NCBI GenBank assembly: GCA_034440635.1
Contig: JAOTON010001911.1
Span: 1-64,000 of the forward strand
Length of the DNA: 64,000 nt
From: Lepas anatifera
Taxonomy: Eukaryota > Arthropoda > Thecostraca > Lepadidae
Reading direction: 5' to 3'
Shown: positions 36,260 through 47,420 of the stretch, piece after piece
How the letters are laid out: each line of letters starts with the position of its first letter
Numbering within the stretch: position 1 is the stretch's first letter
Notes under the pieces: generated by a model
The model's input: only the letters and a program-made list of their open reading frames with translations
Database searches by the model: none
What the model was told of the DNA's origin: nothing
Program-made: the position numbers and the translations under genes

Positions 36260-36412
36260 TCTGCCAAGCTCATATGGAATCGCCAACTCTTTCCCTGTTG
36301 GATGGGTTTCTCGGGAGCCAGCTTGCTCCTTGTTCAGGGTATACGCCCGCCCTTGAACCCGGGTCGGTAAATGTGGAGGCTGGCGAGCTAACCACTACAC
36401 GGCATCCCCACT
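36260..36412 (-). mobile_element. tRNA-derived SINE, family 1
   Basis: On -, GTAGTGGTTAGCTCGCC (A box) and CCGGGTTCAAGGGC-like B box (from about 36353), then a body with CCAACAGGGAAAGAGTTGGC and CATATGAGCTTGGC. The same body is found at 37101-37250 and 63563-63722. Confidence 0.8.
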
Positions 36413-37100
36413 TCCGGAGAACGCATGTCCCACACCAGGGGCGTAGGAACGGTTTGAAAAGTGGGGGGGCCAACCTTAGAGGGGGCCCACCTCAAGGGGG
36501 CCCAGTCCACGGGGGCTCATAATTATAAACATTTTAGTTAGCTCGTTTAGTGTCAATAAGGCACGCATGCACACAAGGATGTCAATATATGGAAAATTGA
36601 GAAATTAAATTTTTCCCTATGATTTCGAGTTGTACCTATTATGATGTAATAAATCATAGTAAAATGCCAAAAAAAGCATTTTTTGTTTTTTACCTAGACC
36701 CTTTTCAAATACGAAATACATTTTAAGCTTTTTTGGAGGATTTCAATCATTTTTTTACCACGAGCGCGTTTTTTATATTTACAGATGTTTAGGCCCTTTT
36801 CATCCCATTTACAAAATTAAGAACTGTTTAGAAAACTACAGCCAATTCTTTGATACCAAATAGCCTCACTTCGCTATGCCTAATCAACTTGTATTTGCTT
36901 ATTTAATGACGAAAATGGGAAAATGTATGTAGGTTATTACGGATCTATTCTTTCCATCATTAGAGATTGATTTAGGTAAAGGCTGATCACAATAAATACG
37001 CCTAGCTATATTTTGATGCCTAAAATGCAGAGTTCCAGCATGACTGCAAGTGCAATGTAGGTACTTGATGGCCAGCTTTGTGATGCCGAGGACGTGTGGG

Positions 37101-37250
37101 CATGGTGTTATAGTGGTTAGCAACCTTGCTTTCCACGCGACCAACTCGGGTTTAAGGCACGGCAGATTCCTTGTGCAAGGAGCAATTTGACTCCCAAGAA
37201 ACCCCTCCAACAGGGAAAGAGTTGGCGACGCCATATAACCCTGGCATCGA
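37101..37250 (+). mobile_element. tRNA-derived SINE, family 1
   Basis: TAGTGGTTAGCAACC A box, ACTCGGGTTTAAGGC B box, then CCAACAGGGAAAGAGTTGGC and GACGCCATATAACC. Lies inside the outer hAT element. Confidence 0.82.
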
Positions 37251-37486
37251 AAGACGTCGCGCCTTTCGATGGCTCAGGGACGACTATTGCTCGGCATTTA
37301 GTGCGGGGTCCGTGTCCGATTCATATTTTGTGTTGGGATTGATATGGAATGGAGTTTGATTGGGCCCAGTTCTCGGGACTCATTTGGAAACACTCGGGTA
37401 GTAGGTGCCTTGGCTTTTTTACGAAGCGCTCCTCCTCCAGGGGCTTGCAGGCAGCGTACTACCAAACTTGAACGTTCCCAGACAAG

Positions 37487-37610
37487 CTATCGGGGTCATT
37501 TGGGTTTCTTGTTCTACATTACAGTTGCTGTTATTTGTATATTCGTTGCGGGGCCCCACCTCAAAAGGGGGGGCAGTATCCCCTGACCCCCGGTTCCTAT
37601 GCCTATGCCG
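37487..37610 (+). repeat. Direct-repeat unit bordering the minisatellite, left copy
   Basis: CAAGCTATCGGGGTCATTTG, ATTACAGTTGCTGTTATTTG, TCGTTGCGGGGCCC and CCCCCGGTTCCTATGCCTATG recur in the same order and orientation at 42940-43072. The right copy forms the outer element's terminus, so the left one is an internal repeat of that end. Confidence 0.8.
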
Positions 37611-38179
37611 CCAAATCATCTCGGAGGGCCCCAAAGTCCAGACCATGGCTCAGGAACCCAGATCAGTCAGCTCAAGGTCCCAGACCAGTGCATTAGCCTC
37701 GGGACCAGCTTATCAAGGGACCCTACATAAGCACAGGACCCCTAGAAGCTCATCACAGGGGAGCTCCAGATTCGCACAGGGTGCCAAATTAGCTTAGGGG
37801 CCCAGTTCAGCTCGGAGGTCCCCAGGTCGACTTATGTAGGGTCTCAAAACGGCTCAAGGGACTTGTTCAAGCTCACAGATCCCAGATTAGTTCAATGATG
37901 CTAGAACAGTTCGGAGGCCCCAGACCAGCTCAGGGCTCTTGTTCAGTACAGGCCAGCTCAGCTCAGGGGCCCAGATCGGCTGATATAGGGTCCCCTCTCA
38001 TACCAGCTCAGGGGCTCCATTCAAGCTCACGGCCCCAGCTTAGCCCAGGGACCTTAGAAGAGTTCAGGGCCCCCATACCAGATCAGAGGCCCCAGTTAAG
38101 CACAGCGGTACCCAGACTAGCTCAGGGCCCCAGCTAGGCTTAGGGGGTCCCAGGGTGACTGATATAGAGTCTCAGAACA
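37611..38179. repeat. Minisatellite array (i), left part
   Basis: Units of about 20-30 bp around CAGCTCAGGGGCCC. Interrupted at 38180 by the inner element and resumes at 42332 in the same orientation. Confidence 0.85.
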
Positions 38180-39189
38180 CAGTGGCGTAGCCAGGATTCG
38201 GCGAAGGAGGGGTCCGACTACCGTCGGGGGGCCCCAGGCCGGGGGTCCCCTTAGTAACCGGGCCCATCTCCTATATCTTTTGCATAGTATTTTAACATTA
38301 TAACATTCACACGAAGGAAATTTTGTTATGGCTTTTTAAGCATTCATTCTTATTTTCTTTATAGCTTGGTTTTCTCGATCCGACCAAGTGTTGGTAAACT
38401 AAGGTCACCAAATATTAAGGATGGCCCATAACTTATATGGTAGCGTGGCTATAATAACAGCTTTGAGCCATATTTCGGGAAGTTCAATGTTGATGCGAGC
38501 ATGATGTTAAGCCTGAGTCTACCTCAATTCACTCGGGCAATCAGACATGAAGTTATTGGAGGTCAGTCGTTTTGAGTACGAAGAAATGATCTACGGGAAA
38601 TGATTAGCAATTATTTCCCGGTGTCGAATCCATGAACTCTTTAATCAGGAAATTTCCAAAGAAACGAAAAAAACGAATAAAGGTACAAAGGATATGGGAG
38701 TGTGTCCTGAACGTTACATAACCTCTATTCCGTCGACAGATCCTGTTGAGATCCAGTTACTTTCTTACCCTTGCTATCTTGTAAACGCGCAAATTACCAA
38801 GACAAAAGGCGCCCAAGATATCTATCGCCTTGGCTCACTCTGTTATTGTTATTTTCAACCTTTCATACCTATTTTTCTTTTTGGGATTATGCTCATCAAT
38901 TTCTGTCATTACCCTTGTTTGTCTGGTTTCCTACGAAAATATTGGAAAGTTTTTTATTTCAGAATATTTAGGAATGTAGTTATTGGTGTTAAGCTACTAG
39001 ATTAAAAATTGACTAAAGTGCCAAATTCCTTGTTCGATTTGCTCTTATGGTAAAATTAGATTAATTTTTGCCTTTCCTTCGATAATGGTGCCTGATCAAC
39101 ATATTTCAATTTGTCCTTTTTTAGTACGCAATAGAAGTAGGTACATTTTTTTCCGAGGCATATGATTTTGAAAATTTTTATTTGAGCTC

Positions 39190-40430
39190 TGGAGCCACCT
39201 AAGACCAACACTTGGCGGCACTCACAAAGCTAATTTTCGGCCGCTCTCCCGATTAAATCTCAGGGGGTCTCTGAGACCGATTCACGGCGCCTCTTGATCA
39301 AAACTGGGGGCCCCTGAGAATCTCTCGGGGCTCCTGAGATTAGTTATCGGCAGCACCTCTGAGACTAATTATTGGGCCCCCCCAGATTTGCTCTGGAGGG
39401 GGGGCTGAGACTGACTATCGTGGCCATCCAGATTAGCTATTGGGGTCCCCTGAGGCTGTCTTTGGGGTGGGGGAGGGGGCTGGGAATGACTTCCGACAGC
39501 CCTCTGAGACTTACTCTAGGGCGCCCCTGAGACAAACACCCGGGGGGGAGGGTGGAATCACCTCTGAGACTGAGTCTTTGGCGTTCCTGAGACTGACTCT
39601 CGGAGGCTCCAGATTAGCTCTCGCGGGTCTAAGGCTAACTCCGGGCCCGTGAGACCAAAAATCGGGAGCACCTCTGGAAATTACTCTCAGAACCCCGAGA
39701 TTAACTCTCGGATGTCTCTGAGACTGACAACCGGGAGCCCTCTGAGACTAACTTTTGGGTGCTCCCTGAGATTGACTCTTGGGGCCGCTTATACCAAAAC
39801 TCGGGGGGGGCAGAGCCTGAGGCTAAATCTCGAGGGCTCCCAAAATTACCCCTCTCGGGCCCCCTGAAACCAGTACTCTGCGGATCAAATTAGACTAACT
39901 CTCGGACCCCCGGATTAACTCTCGGGGCCACCTGAAACTAAATATTGACTCCTGAGAGAGAAACCCGTGAGACTATGAGGGCCCCCTGAGACCGACTCTT
40001 GGGGTGCTCTGAGACTGACTCTTGGGGTTCTCTGAGACAGACTCTCAGGGGGACCCCGATACAGAATCTCGGGGTCCCCTAAGACAGACTCTTGGGGTCC
40101 CCTTGACCGACTCATGGGGTTCTCTGAGACTGACTCTCAGGGGCCCCCTGAAATAGACTATTGCAGGGCCCTGAGAACCACTCTCTGGGGGGGGCCCTGA
40201 GACTAGCTCGGCCCCCTCCCCTGAGACAGACTCCCGGGGCCCCTGATACCGACTTTTGGGGCCCTTGATACCAACCCTCTGGGGGCCCCGAAATCTACTT
40301 TCGGGGAGCCTTGAGACCGACTCTCAGGGCGGGGGCCGTGAGGCCGACTCGGGACGCCCTGAGAACGAATCTTCAGGGGCCCCTGAGACTGACTCTGGGG
40401 GCCCCGTGATCAGAGAATCCTTTGCAGTGG
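39190..40430. repeat. Minisatellite array (ii)
   Basis: About 1.2 kb of divergent units of type CCCTGAGACTGACTCTCGGG, 22-30 bp, variable poly-G/C lengths. Confidence 0.88.
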
Positions 40431-40474
40431 CTCAGATTGGCCAACGGGGTGGGCGTCTGCGGACGCCTAGGGCC

Positions 40475-40493
40475 CCCTTGGCTACACCACTGC
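40475..40493 (+). mobile_element. Extra internal hAT terminus
   Basis: CCCTTGGCTACACCACTG with a preceding GCGGACGCCTAGGG repeats the right terminus of the inner element (compare 42281-42323). Lies between arrays (ii) and (iii) and has no 8-bp match to any left flank found. Confidence 0.75.
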
Positions 40494-40559
40494 ATCCACA
40501 CTTTCGGGGGCCCTCCGAAATCACCATTTGGAGGCCCCTAAAATAATTGCTCCCCCTAG

Positions 40560-42245
40560 ACCAATACTCCGGAGCCCCTTGATACTGATGCCCGGGGGGG
40601 TCCTAAGACCAAGCTCGGGTCCCACTTAGATCAGGCTCAGGGGCACCCTTAGACCCATGCTCGCGCTTTTCTCAGGAGTAACTCGACACCGATGTTCCGG
40701 GGCCCTCAATATCAATATTTCGAGCCCCCCCCCGAGACGAATGCTTGGTACTCTGGAGCCCCTCGATGCCGATGCTCAGGGGTCCTGAACCCAGGCCTGG
40801 GGGCCCCTGGGACCAAACTCTGGGTCTCATGAGGCCAATGCCCGTGCCTCACTCATGAGTCCCTCGATATCAATAGTCGGGGGGCACCCCGAGGGGGGCC
40901 CTGAACCCCTGAGACCAAGCTCGATGGGACCCTGAGACCAAGCTCGGATGCTCCCTGAGACCAAGCTCGAGGGCTCCCTGACACCAAGCTCGGGGGTTCC
41001 CTGAGACTAAGCTCGAGACCCCGTGAGACCAAGATCGAAAGGCCCATGAAACCAAACATCGAAAGGCCCATGAGACCAAGCTTGCCCCCCTGAGACCAAG
41101 CTCGGTTGTCCCCTGAGACCAAGCTCGGGGGCCCCTGAGACCAAGCTCACGGGCCCCCGAGATCAATATTCGGTATTCCAGAGCCCTCAATACCGATGAT
41201 CGGGGGCCCCCTGAGACCAAGCTCGGAAGGCCCGTGAGACCAAGCTCGGGGCCCCTGAGTCCAAGTTCAGGGGTCCCCTGAGACCACGCTCGGGGGCCCT
41301 GAGACCAAGCTCTGGGGCCCCCTGAGACCAAAATTGAAAGGCCCGTGAGACCAAGATCGAAAGGTCCGTGAGTCCGAGCTCAGAGGGCCCCCGAGATCAA
41401 TGTTCGGTACTATGGAGCCCTCGATACCGATGATCAGGGGCCCCTGAGACCAAGTTCGGGGGTCCCCTGAGACCAAGCTCGGGCGTTCCCTGAGACCAAG
41501 CTCGAAGGGCCCCTGACACCGAGCTCGGGGCCCCTGAGACAAAGCTCGGGGGGCGCTGAGACCAAGCTCGGTGGCCCCCTGAGACCAAGATCAGAGCCCC
41601 CCCGAGACCAATGCTCTTGTTTTCCAGTGCATACGGTCAGCCTTATGCATCAGATGCCCTCGGATGCCCCCCTGAGACCAAGCTCGAGGGGCCCCTGACA
41701 CTAAGCTCAGGGAGAGGGGGGCCTGAGACCAAGCTTGGGGACATCCCTGAGACCAAGCTCGGGGGTCCCCTGAGACCAAGCTCGGGGGCCCTGAGACCAA
41801 GCTCGGGGGTTATCTGAGACCAAGCTCGGAGGGCTCCCTGACACCAAGCTCGGGGGCCCCTGAGACCAAGCTCGGGGGCCCTGAGACCAAACTCGAAGGG
41901 CCCCCTGAGACCAAGCTCGGGAGCTCCCTGACCAAGATCGGAGGGCCCCCAGACACCAAGCTCAGGGCCCCTGAGACCAAGCTCGGGGGCCCCTGAGACC
42001 AAAATCGAAAGGCCCTTGAGACCAATATCGAAAGGCCCGTGAGACCGAGCTCGGGGGAGGGGCCCTAAGACCAAGCTCGGGGGCCCTGAGGCCAAGCTCG
42101 GGACCCCCTGAGACTGAGCACAGGGGTCCCCCAAGATCAATATTCGGTACTCTGGAGCCCTCGATACCGATTATCGGGGTCCTCCTGAGACCAAGCTCGG
42201 GAGGCCCCCCCACCGAGACCAAGCTCAGGGGCCCCCGAGATCAAA
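40560..42245. repeat. Minisatellite array (iii)
   Basis: About 1.7 kb of units around CTGAGACCAAGCTCGGGGG (19-25 bp). A larger block with GATCAATATTCGGTAC and GGAGCCCTCGATACCGAT recurs near 41160, 41396 and 42136, indicating higher-order duplication. Open frames on - are a by-product of the repeat. Confidence 0.92.
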
Positions 42246-42331
42246 TTTTGTGTTTTTAAAGCATAAGGTCAGCCCAAGGGGGTCCGCGGACCCCAGGGAC
42301 CCCCTCCCCTGGCTACACCACTGTCAGAACA

Positions 42332-42940
42332 TCTCAAGGGACCCATTCAAGCTCACGGCCTCCAGGTCAGTGGCTGTAAAGACTTATGGGGGTCCCAGAC
42401 CATCTCAGGGGCCCTCAGTTCAACACAGAGGCCCATATTAGCTCTGATGACCAGATAAGCTTAAGGGCCCGGATCATCCAGGGGCCCCTTGCCGGCATAT
42501 TTGGGGTTTCAGAACAGTCCAGGATTTCAATTAAAGCTTATAACCCAATTTCAGAGCAAGGGCCCTATTCCTGTGCAGGGGCCTCATATAAGTTTAGGGT
42601 CTTCTGTGCATCACAGGGGATCCAGATTAGCTCAAGGGACAATATTAACTTTACGGTCCCAGCTCAGCTCAGGGGCCCCCCAGGTCAGTGGATATAGGTT
42701 CTGGCCAGCTCACGAAGCCCTGTTCAAGGTTACAGCTCCTAGCTCAGTTTAGGCATCCTAGAACAGCTCATGCTGCCCAAACCATCTCAGGGGCACTCAG
42801 TTCAGCTCAAAGAGCCCAGATTAGCTCGTATGGCATCAGAGGCCAGTTCAGGGGCCCCGAGAAGCTCAGGGGACCTTAAAATCAACTCATAGGACCTCAA
42901 CTTAGTTTAGGGGCACAGGTAAGTTTAAAGGGGTTCCGGG
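42332..42940. repeat. Minisatellite array (i), right part
   Basis: Continuation of array (i); phrases such as CATTCAAGCTCACGGCC and CCAGCTCAGCTCAGGGGCCC match 37611-38179. Ends at the terminal direct-repeat unit. Confidence 0.85.
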
Positions 42941-43080
42941 GCAAGCTATCGGGCCAGTTTGAGTTTCTTGCTTGATATTACAGTTGTTGATATTCTTACC
43001 TCCGTTGCGGGGGGCCCATCACAGAAAAGTGGGGGCCAGTGGCCCCCTGGCCCCCCGGTTCCTACGCCTATGTCCCACAC

Positions 43081-43445
43081 CACGCCGCCCCTAGCCCCAC
43101 CCCCTCCCCCGCCCGGCAGCAGCTCCAAGCACCATTATCCCTGCCAGGCTCACCAGAATCTTGGCCTAGTTAGCCCTCCCAAACTGCAGTCCTGGATCCG
43201 CCAGTGCTCTCTACTGAGAGGGCAGGTGGTTTCTTCTCCTCTGTACCGCCCGCCGACCGGAACGCGGTGCCACCTGGACGGACAGTTCACGCCTCATCCC
43301 CTCGGGCACCACTCCACAACTGACTCCAGCCCGGCCGGCCGGCCGGCGGCGATCCTGCCCCTCCCTCCCCGCGCCTGCGGCGCGCAACACAACACTGCCG
43401 GGGGGAGGCCGGGCGGGGCATCACCTGGCTGGATTCACCTGGAGT
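43081..43445. other. GC/CpG-rich segment
   Basis: Strongly GC-rich, with GGCCGGCCGGCCGGC at 43333-43347 and many CpGs, unlike the surroundings. Long frames on both strands. A GGATCCGCCAGTG hAT-type end lies at 43194. Could be a CpG-rich promoter or exon, or unusual repeat DNA; no protein recognised. Confidence 0.4.
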
Positions 43446-43452
43446 AGTCCCT

Positions 43453-44835
43453 TTAACCCTCGCCCAAGTGCGAGGGGTGTTTGAATGGATGAGGGATACC
43501 TAATGCCGTTTAAGTGAATGCTCTCCCACCATCGATTACTAAGAAATTTAGTTTAAACCATTTTCTCATGTATTTTCAATTCAGAATTAGTGGCTCGTAC
43601 CTGATCTTAGGTCATCGGTATAAAAATACTAGAGTAATTCATTCACAATGTATATCTTAGGCGGAAGTCATTGTTTCTAACCCGTCCTGGCTGGATAATT
43701 GTAGACATTTTAATACTTTTGTTTCCATTTACCTTTTTAGCATTTTAGCATTTAGCATTTTTACTATCATTTTAGTATTTTGTGACACTTCCTATGGCGT
43801 GTGTGACTGGGGGAACTGTACTCTTACTCTTGGCGTGCTGCGAACTTGTGTGTATGTATCTTGTTACAGCGTTTCATTCTCTGCTTTTATCTTACGAACC
43901 CATTTGTTTTAATATTTTGACGTGACAAGTGAAAAGCCACGGCTAGTGGACCTTCGTCGAATCAACTGAAACTGAAACTGAAACTAAATGACCTATTCCT
44001 TTCAACTTCTATCTTATTAAACAGCTTAACTTCGCGTTAGCATAATCACCTACGCCTCGTTTCCGTCCTGATGCGAGGCAAGTTAAGCTCCCTGGATCAC
44101 CTAGTGTCATGGACATGTGTGTTGTGTACGCAGGCTTTCCGATGGTACCGGCAATAAAGGGTGGTTTTCCTGTTTCAACAGCGTGGAACGCAGTGCACAC
44201 AGTGTGGTATTGTACCATTTGTCCGGCATTAAGCCAGCGTAGTTCGCAAATAACGTGTGAGATATGGTCTGTTTTCTTTTCCCGTTACCATTCTCGCGCC
44301 GAAGTTAATTATTTTTTTAATGCGACATGTTTGAGTGGAGTTGCCTAATCCGTAAATACTTTTTCTCAATTTCTCAATTTCTCACAATAGAAATCACACA
44401 AGTCCTTGGATAATTTGTGCTGAACACTTTTTTGAAATGGACATATTTACTATGTTAGGTCAGATGGTGCTTCGACCTGACCTTCTGTCAAGTCATTTTA
44501 TAGTTGACATTGTAGGATCATATTGTCATACTTTGATTCGCCGTAACACGAAAAAGCGAATGGCGAATGACTCTATTTTTGACTCTAAATCAACTCAGTC
44601 ATACGCTAGAGCCCAAAAACCCTTCTCTATCCTGTTACCTTCTTTGACCTGGCACTGCCTCAATATTGACCTGAGTCAAAAAGTGACTTGAAAACCTTCT
44701 TTATTATATCCCACAAACTATCCATCCGCCTTCACGTTTTTTCCGCTATCTCGCATAGAAATCAATACCGATGGGTGTTTACCCCCTCCCCCCGCAATGG
44801 CACCAGTGTGACTCGGAGGCCCACTGGGACGGGCG
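43453..44835 (+). mobile_element. F5 TTAA element, heavily rearranged
   Basis: Starts TTAACCCTCGCCC with GTGTTTGAA. Its right part (about 44440-44835) matches 35340-35709 including TATTGACCTGAGYCAAAAAGTG. Ends at TTAA 44836-44839. The middle holds an F3-like piece (43515-43640) and a LINE 3' end. Confidence 0.6.
43650..43988 (+). mobile_element. LINE 3' UTR with (CTGAAA)n-type tail
   Basis: Non-coding T-rich sequence ending in tandem AACTGAAACTGAAACTGAAA, the short-repeat tail common at LINE 3' ends. 5' border uncertain. Confidence 0.5.
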
Positions 44836-44839
44836 TTAA

Positions 44840-45308
44840 CACGCGCAGAGGAGAGGGTTGTGGTGTCAACGACCAGTGGAGTAAGGTTCTTAAGTGCCCC
44901 CTTGGCATCTAAAAAACCAAGATGGTTAGAAAAGTGCCCATTTGGTCGCGTGTGGGGACCATTGTGATCTACATTAAAGCCAAGTTTTCTCGCCCTAGGT
45001 CAATATGTTTGGGAACAAACGAGGTCGTAAAGGTCAAATCTGGACCATGCTGGACGCCTATTGTTATGCGAAAAAACGTGGCAGACTAAAAGTGCATTAA
45101 GGTCATGGAGTGAAAGTCCCATTCAATCTTCTCTGAATGTTGTAGGTCATGGTCATTAAATGTCGCTGACCTGTGGCGTAAAACATGACATATTTCCAAT
45201 TATAAACAGTATAATAGGCACTATAGAAGCCTATTGGCGAGAATGAAGATTCGCCTTGAAAATAAATTTGTCCTTGATCTGTGACCTTGACCTTGACATT
45301 GAGTAGCC
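44840..45308 (+). mobile_element. F4 TTAA element, left part
   Basis: Starts CACGCGCAGAGGAGAGGG after TTAA shared with the preceding F5. Colinear with 17202-17690 up to TTGAGTAGCC, where an F1 copy is inserted at the TTAA naturally present in F4. Confidence 0.75.
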
Positions 45309-45312
45309 TTAA

Positions 45313-47379
45313 CCCGCGCCCCACCGGGGGTCCGGCGCCACCTTCGCCCCACCGGGGGCCATCGATGACCCCCTCTAACTCTGAAAATATGGAGGTTAGC
45401 ACATATCTGCAAAGTGCATAAGAAAGCTAGTGTTAATTCAGTAAGCATTTATTTGCTTGTTTAAGCGCTCAGGTCAATGGTTTGACCCCCAGAGGCCAAG
45501 TTAGGTCACGATAGGCTATTTCCACTAAAATATGCAATGCTTAAGAAAACTGGGCATAGATCTCATACCTTTAGGGCTATAGCAAATACATCAGCTATAT
45601 CAGCCATATCAAATGAAAGCCTGTGACAAGACATACACGATGATGTTTGATTCAGCGCTCTAGCTTAACTCTCGCCCGGGTGGGGGTCTTTTAGACCCAC
45701 CCTTGGGTTTTTCCAAAGTGACAAAAAAACGGCGGCGTGCAGCGCCACCAAAGTTGGTCTAGCTGTTCCTTCATCATTTTAACATCTTTCCTGAAAACTT
45801 TAGCTCAAGGTCATATCAGGTCAGGTCACCAGGCCAGGCGAAGTGACCTCACCTCAAAAAATGCTTAGGACTCCATAACTAAAAGGAGGATTAATCGATC
45901 AAGTTGAAACTCATACCAAATATTGAGCCCATCAGGACCTACAACATATGTTCCGGGATTTTTTTATGTCGGTGACCAAATATAATGTACAGAGCATGGC
46001 CTCCCCGTTGCAAATGCATGGGGAAAATCACAAAATGAGCTTATCTCAGTAATGATGGATTGAATCAACTTCAAACTTCGGTTGCGACTTGCTCTTAGCT
46101 CATTTCTGAAGTTGATGGCAAAAATTTTGGCCTGTCACTTTTGAGAAGTCACCTTAGGTAAAGTAATTTTTATGTGTTTTAATCTATAAATGTTTATTAA
46201 ACAAAGATAAAACTTTTATTTTTGTTACCGAAATGTTTGTATGGGCACTGTGAGTCAAATGATGTACATCATGACAATACCAGGTCAAGTTGGGTCAAAC
46301 CATTGAACTGGCTCAGGTAAAATTTTAAATTGGACCTGTCATAGCAATATCATATATCATTTGATTTGTATTGACAAGAGAATTGCAATGGTGCATTAAC
46401 AATGACTTTATCTTGCTTGGTTTTGAAGTTATTAGTGAAAAAGGAAACGCCATTATGCATGGGTGGCTATAGATATTCCCAATAACATTTCCAATGTTCA
46501 GTGACCTGCAGCTCCGTAGGCCTTGACCTGACCCGAAAATCATTGCCACTGCAAAGAAACACCAACTCCAGAGCTTTCGAATGGTGTTCCTAAAATGTTT
46601 CTATCTGTTTTATTTCTGAGATATACGAGGTTTTCCTAGTAGACCTCATCTTAGCGATTTTGACCTATTTTGACCTCTGGTGACCTTGGTATTGACCTTA
46701 CCAGAAAAATGACCAAAAAATTTTCGCTCTTATTTTAGAAGAGATTTCCATTGCCGTTTTTAGTTTTTTCTAGCTCTCTTAGTTTTTGAGATCGTGAGGG
46801 TCTTTTTAGACCCACACCGGGGCGAAGATGGCTCGTACGCGCCACCAGGGCAAGGGGTAATTATGTCAAAATGTATAGTCAAAATATTGCTTTTGACCTC
46901 TAGTGACCTTGGATGACCTTGAAGAGGTCAAACGGCAAATATGGCCCCGGGATCAGTGAAAGAGTGTCCAAGAACGTTTTTTGTGCAAGATGAGCATTTG
47001 CAATGGTTTTTCATAAGACAGCTTTTCCCCGTGTTTTTTCATTGGGAGAGGTCACCTCGTGACCTGACCTCAAGTCACGAAATATAAAAATCCCGGATAT
47101 ACACATTTTAGACCCTGGATGGGTCATGAAGTCTAGGAAGTTCAAATCGTTCAATCAAGAAACGTAGCTCTTATAGAGCTCAAAAGTTGAAGTGAGGTGA
47201 CCTTGGTTGAACTCATCTGGTGACATGACCTTGAATGACCTGGGGTAAAAAATTGCAGGGATGGTGGGGAAAATGCTGAGGTGAGAGATAAAGAACTCAA
47301 CCGTGGTGCTGCCTTTCGTCGTTTTTCTGCTATCCCGAAAAACCTTAGGGACCATCGATGGGCTCCGGTTGGGCGAGGG
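45313..47379 (+). mobile_element. F1 TTAA element interrupted by F2
   Basis: TTAA 45309-45312 and 47380-47383. Ends CCCGCGCCCCACCGGGGG and GGGCGAGGG. Interrupted after CAGCGCTCTAGC, where the intact F1 copy (24.26 kb) has TTAATTAG. Confidence 0.83.
45669..46856 (+). mobile_element. F2 TTAA element nested in F1, 1188 bp
   Basis: TTAA at 45665-45668 and degenerate GTAA at 46857-46860. Starts CTCTCGCCCGGGTGGGGG with a GGGTCTTTTAGACCC hairpin. Same length as the copy at 51002-52194. Confidence 0.85.
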
Positions 47380-47420
47380 TTAAGGTGGAGTGAACAAATC
47401 CTTTTACTTTAGATCGCCTA

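Larger units (their letters stand above)
38180..42323 (+). mobile_element. Inner hAT-like element filled with minisatellite, 4144 bp
   Basis: 8-bp target duplication TCAGAACA at 38172-38179 and 42324-42331. Ends CAGTGGCGTAGCCAGG / CCTGGCTACACCACTG, 16 bp with one mismatch, fit the hAT CAGNG...CNCTG pattern. Contents: AT-rich 1 kb, then arrays (ii) and (iii). No transposase. Confidence 0.9.
36436..43072 (+). mobile_element. Outer hAT-like element, 6.6 kb with nested insertion
   Basis: 8-bp target duplication TCCCACAC at 36428-36435 and 43073-43080. Ends CAGGGGCGTAGGAACGG and CCGGTTCCTACGCCTATG share the GGCGTAGGAAC core in inverted order. Without the inner element (4144 bp plus 8) it is about 2.5 kb: SINE, AT-rich part, then a minisatellite split in two by the inner element. 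No transposase frame. Confidence 0.85.

Noticed and set aside
40853..42222. Several open frames of up to 165 aa on the - strand with PRAWSQG / PSLVSG repeats
   Set aside because: They arise from the minisatellite unit in several frames at once, with variable unit lengths; no start context or splice structure.
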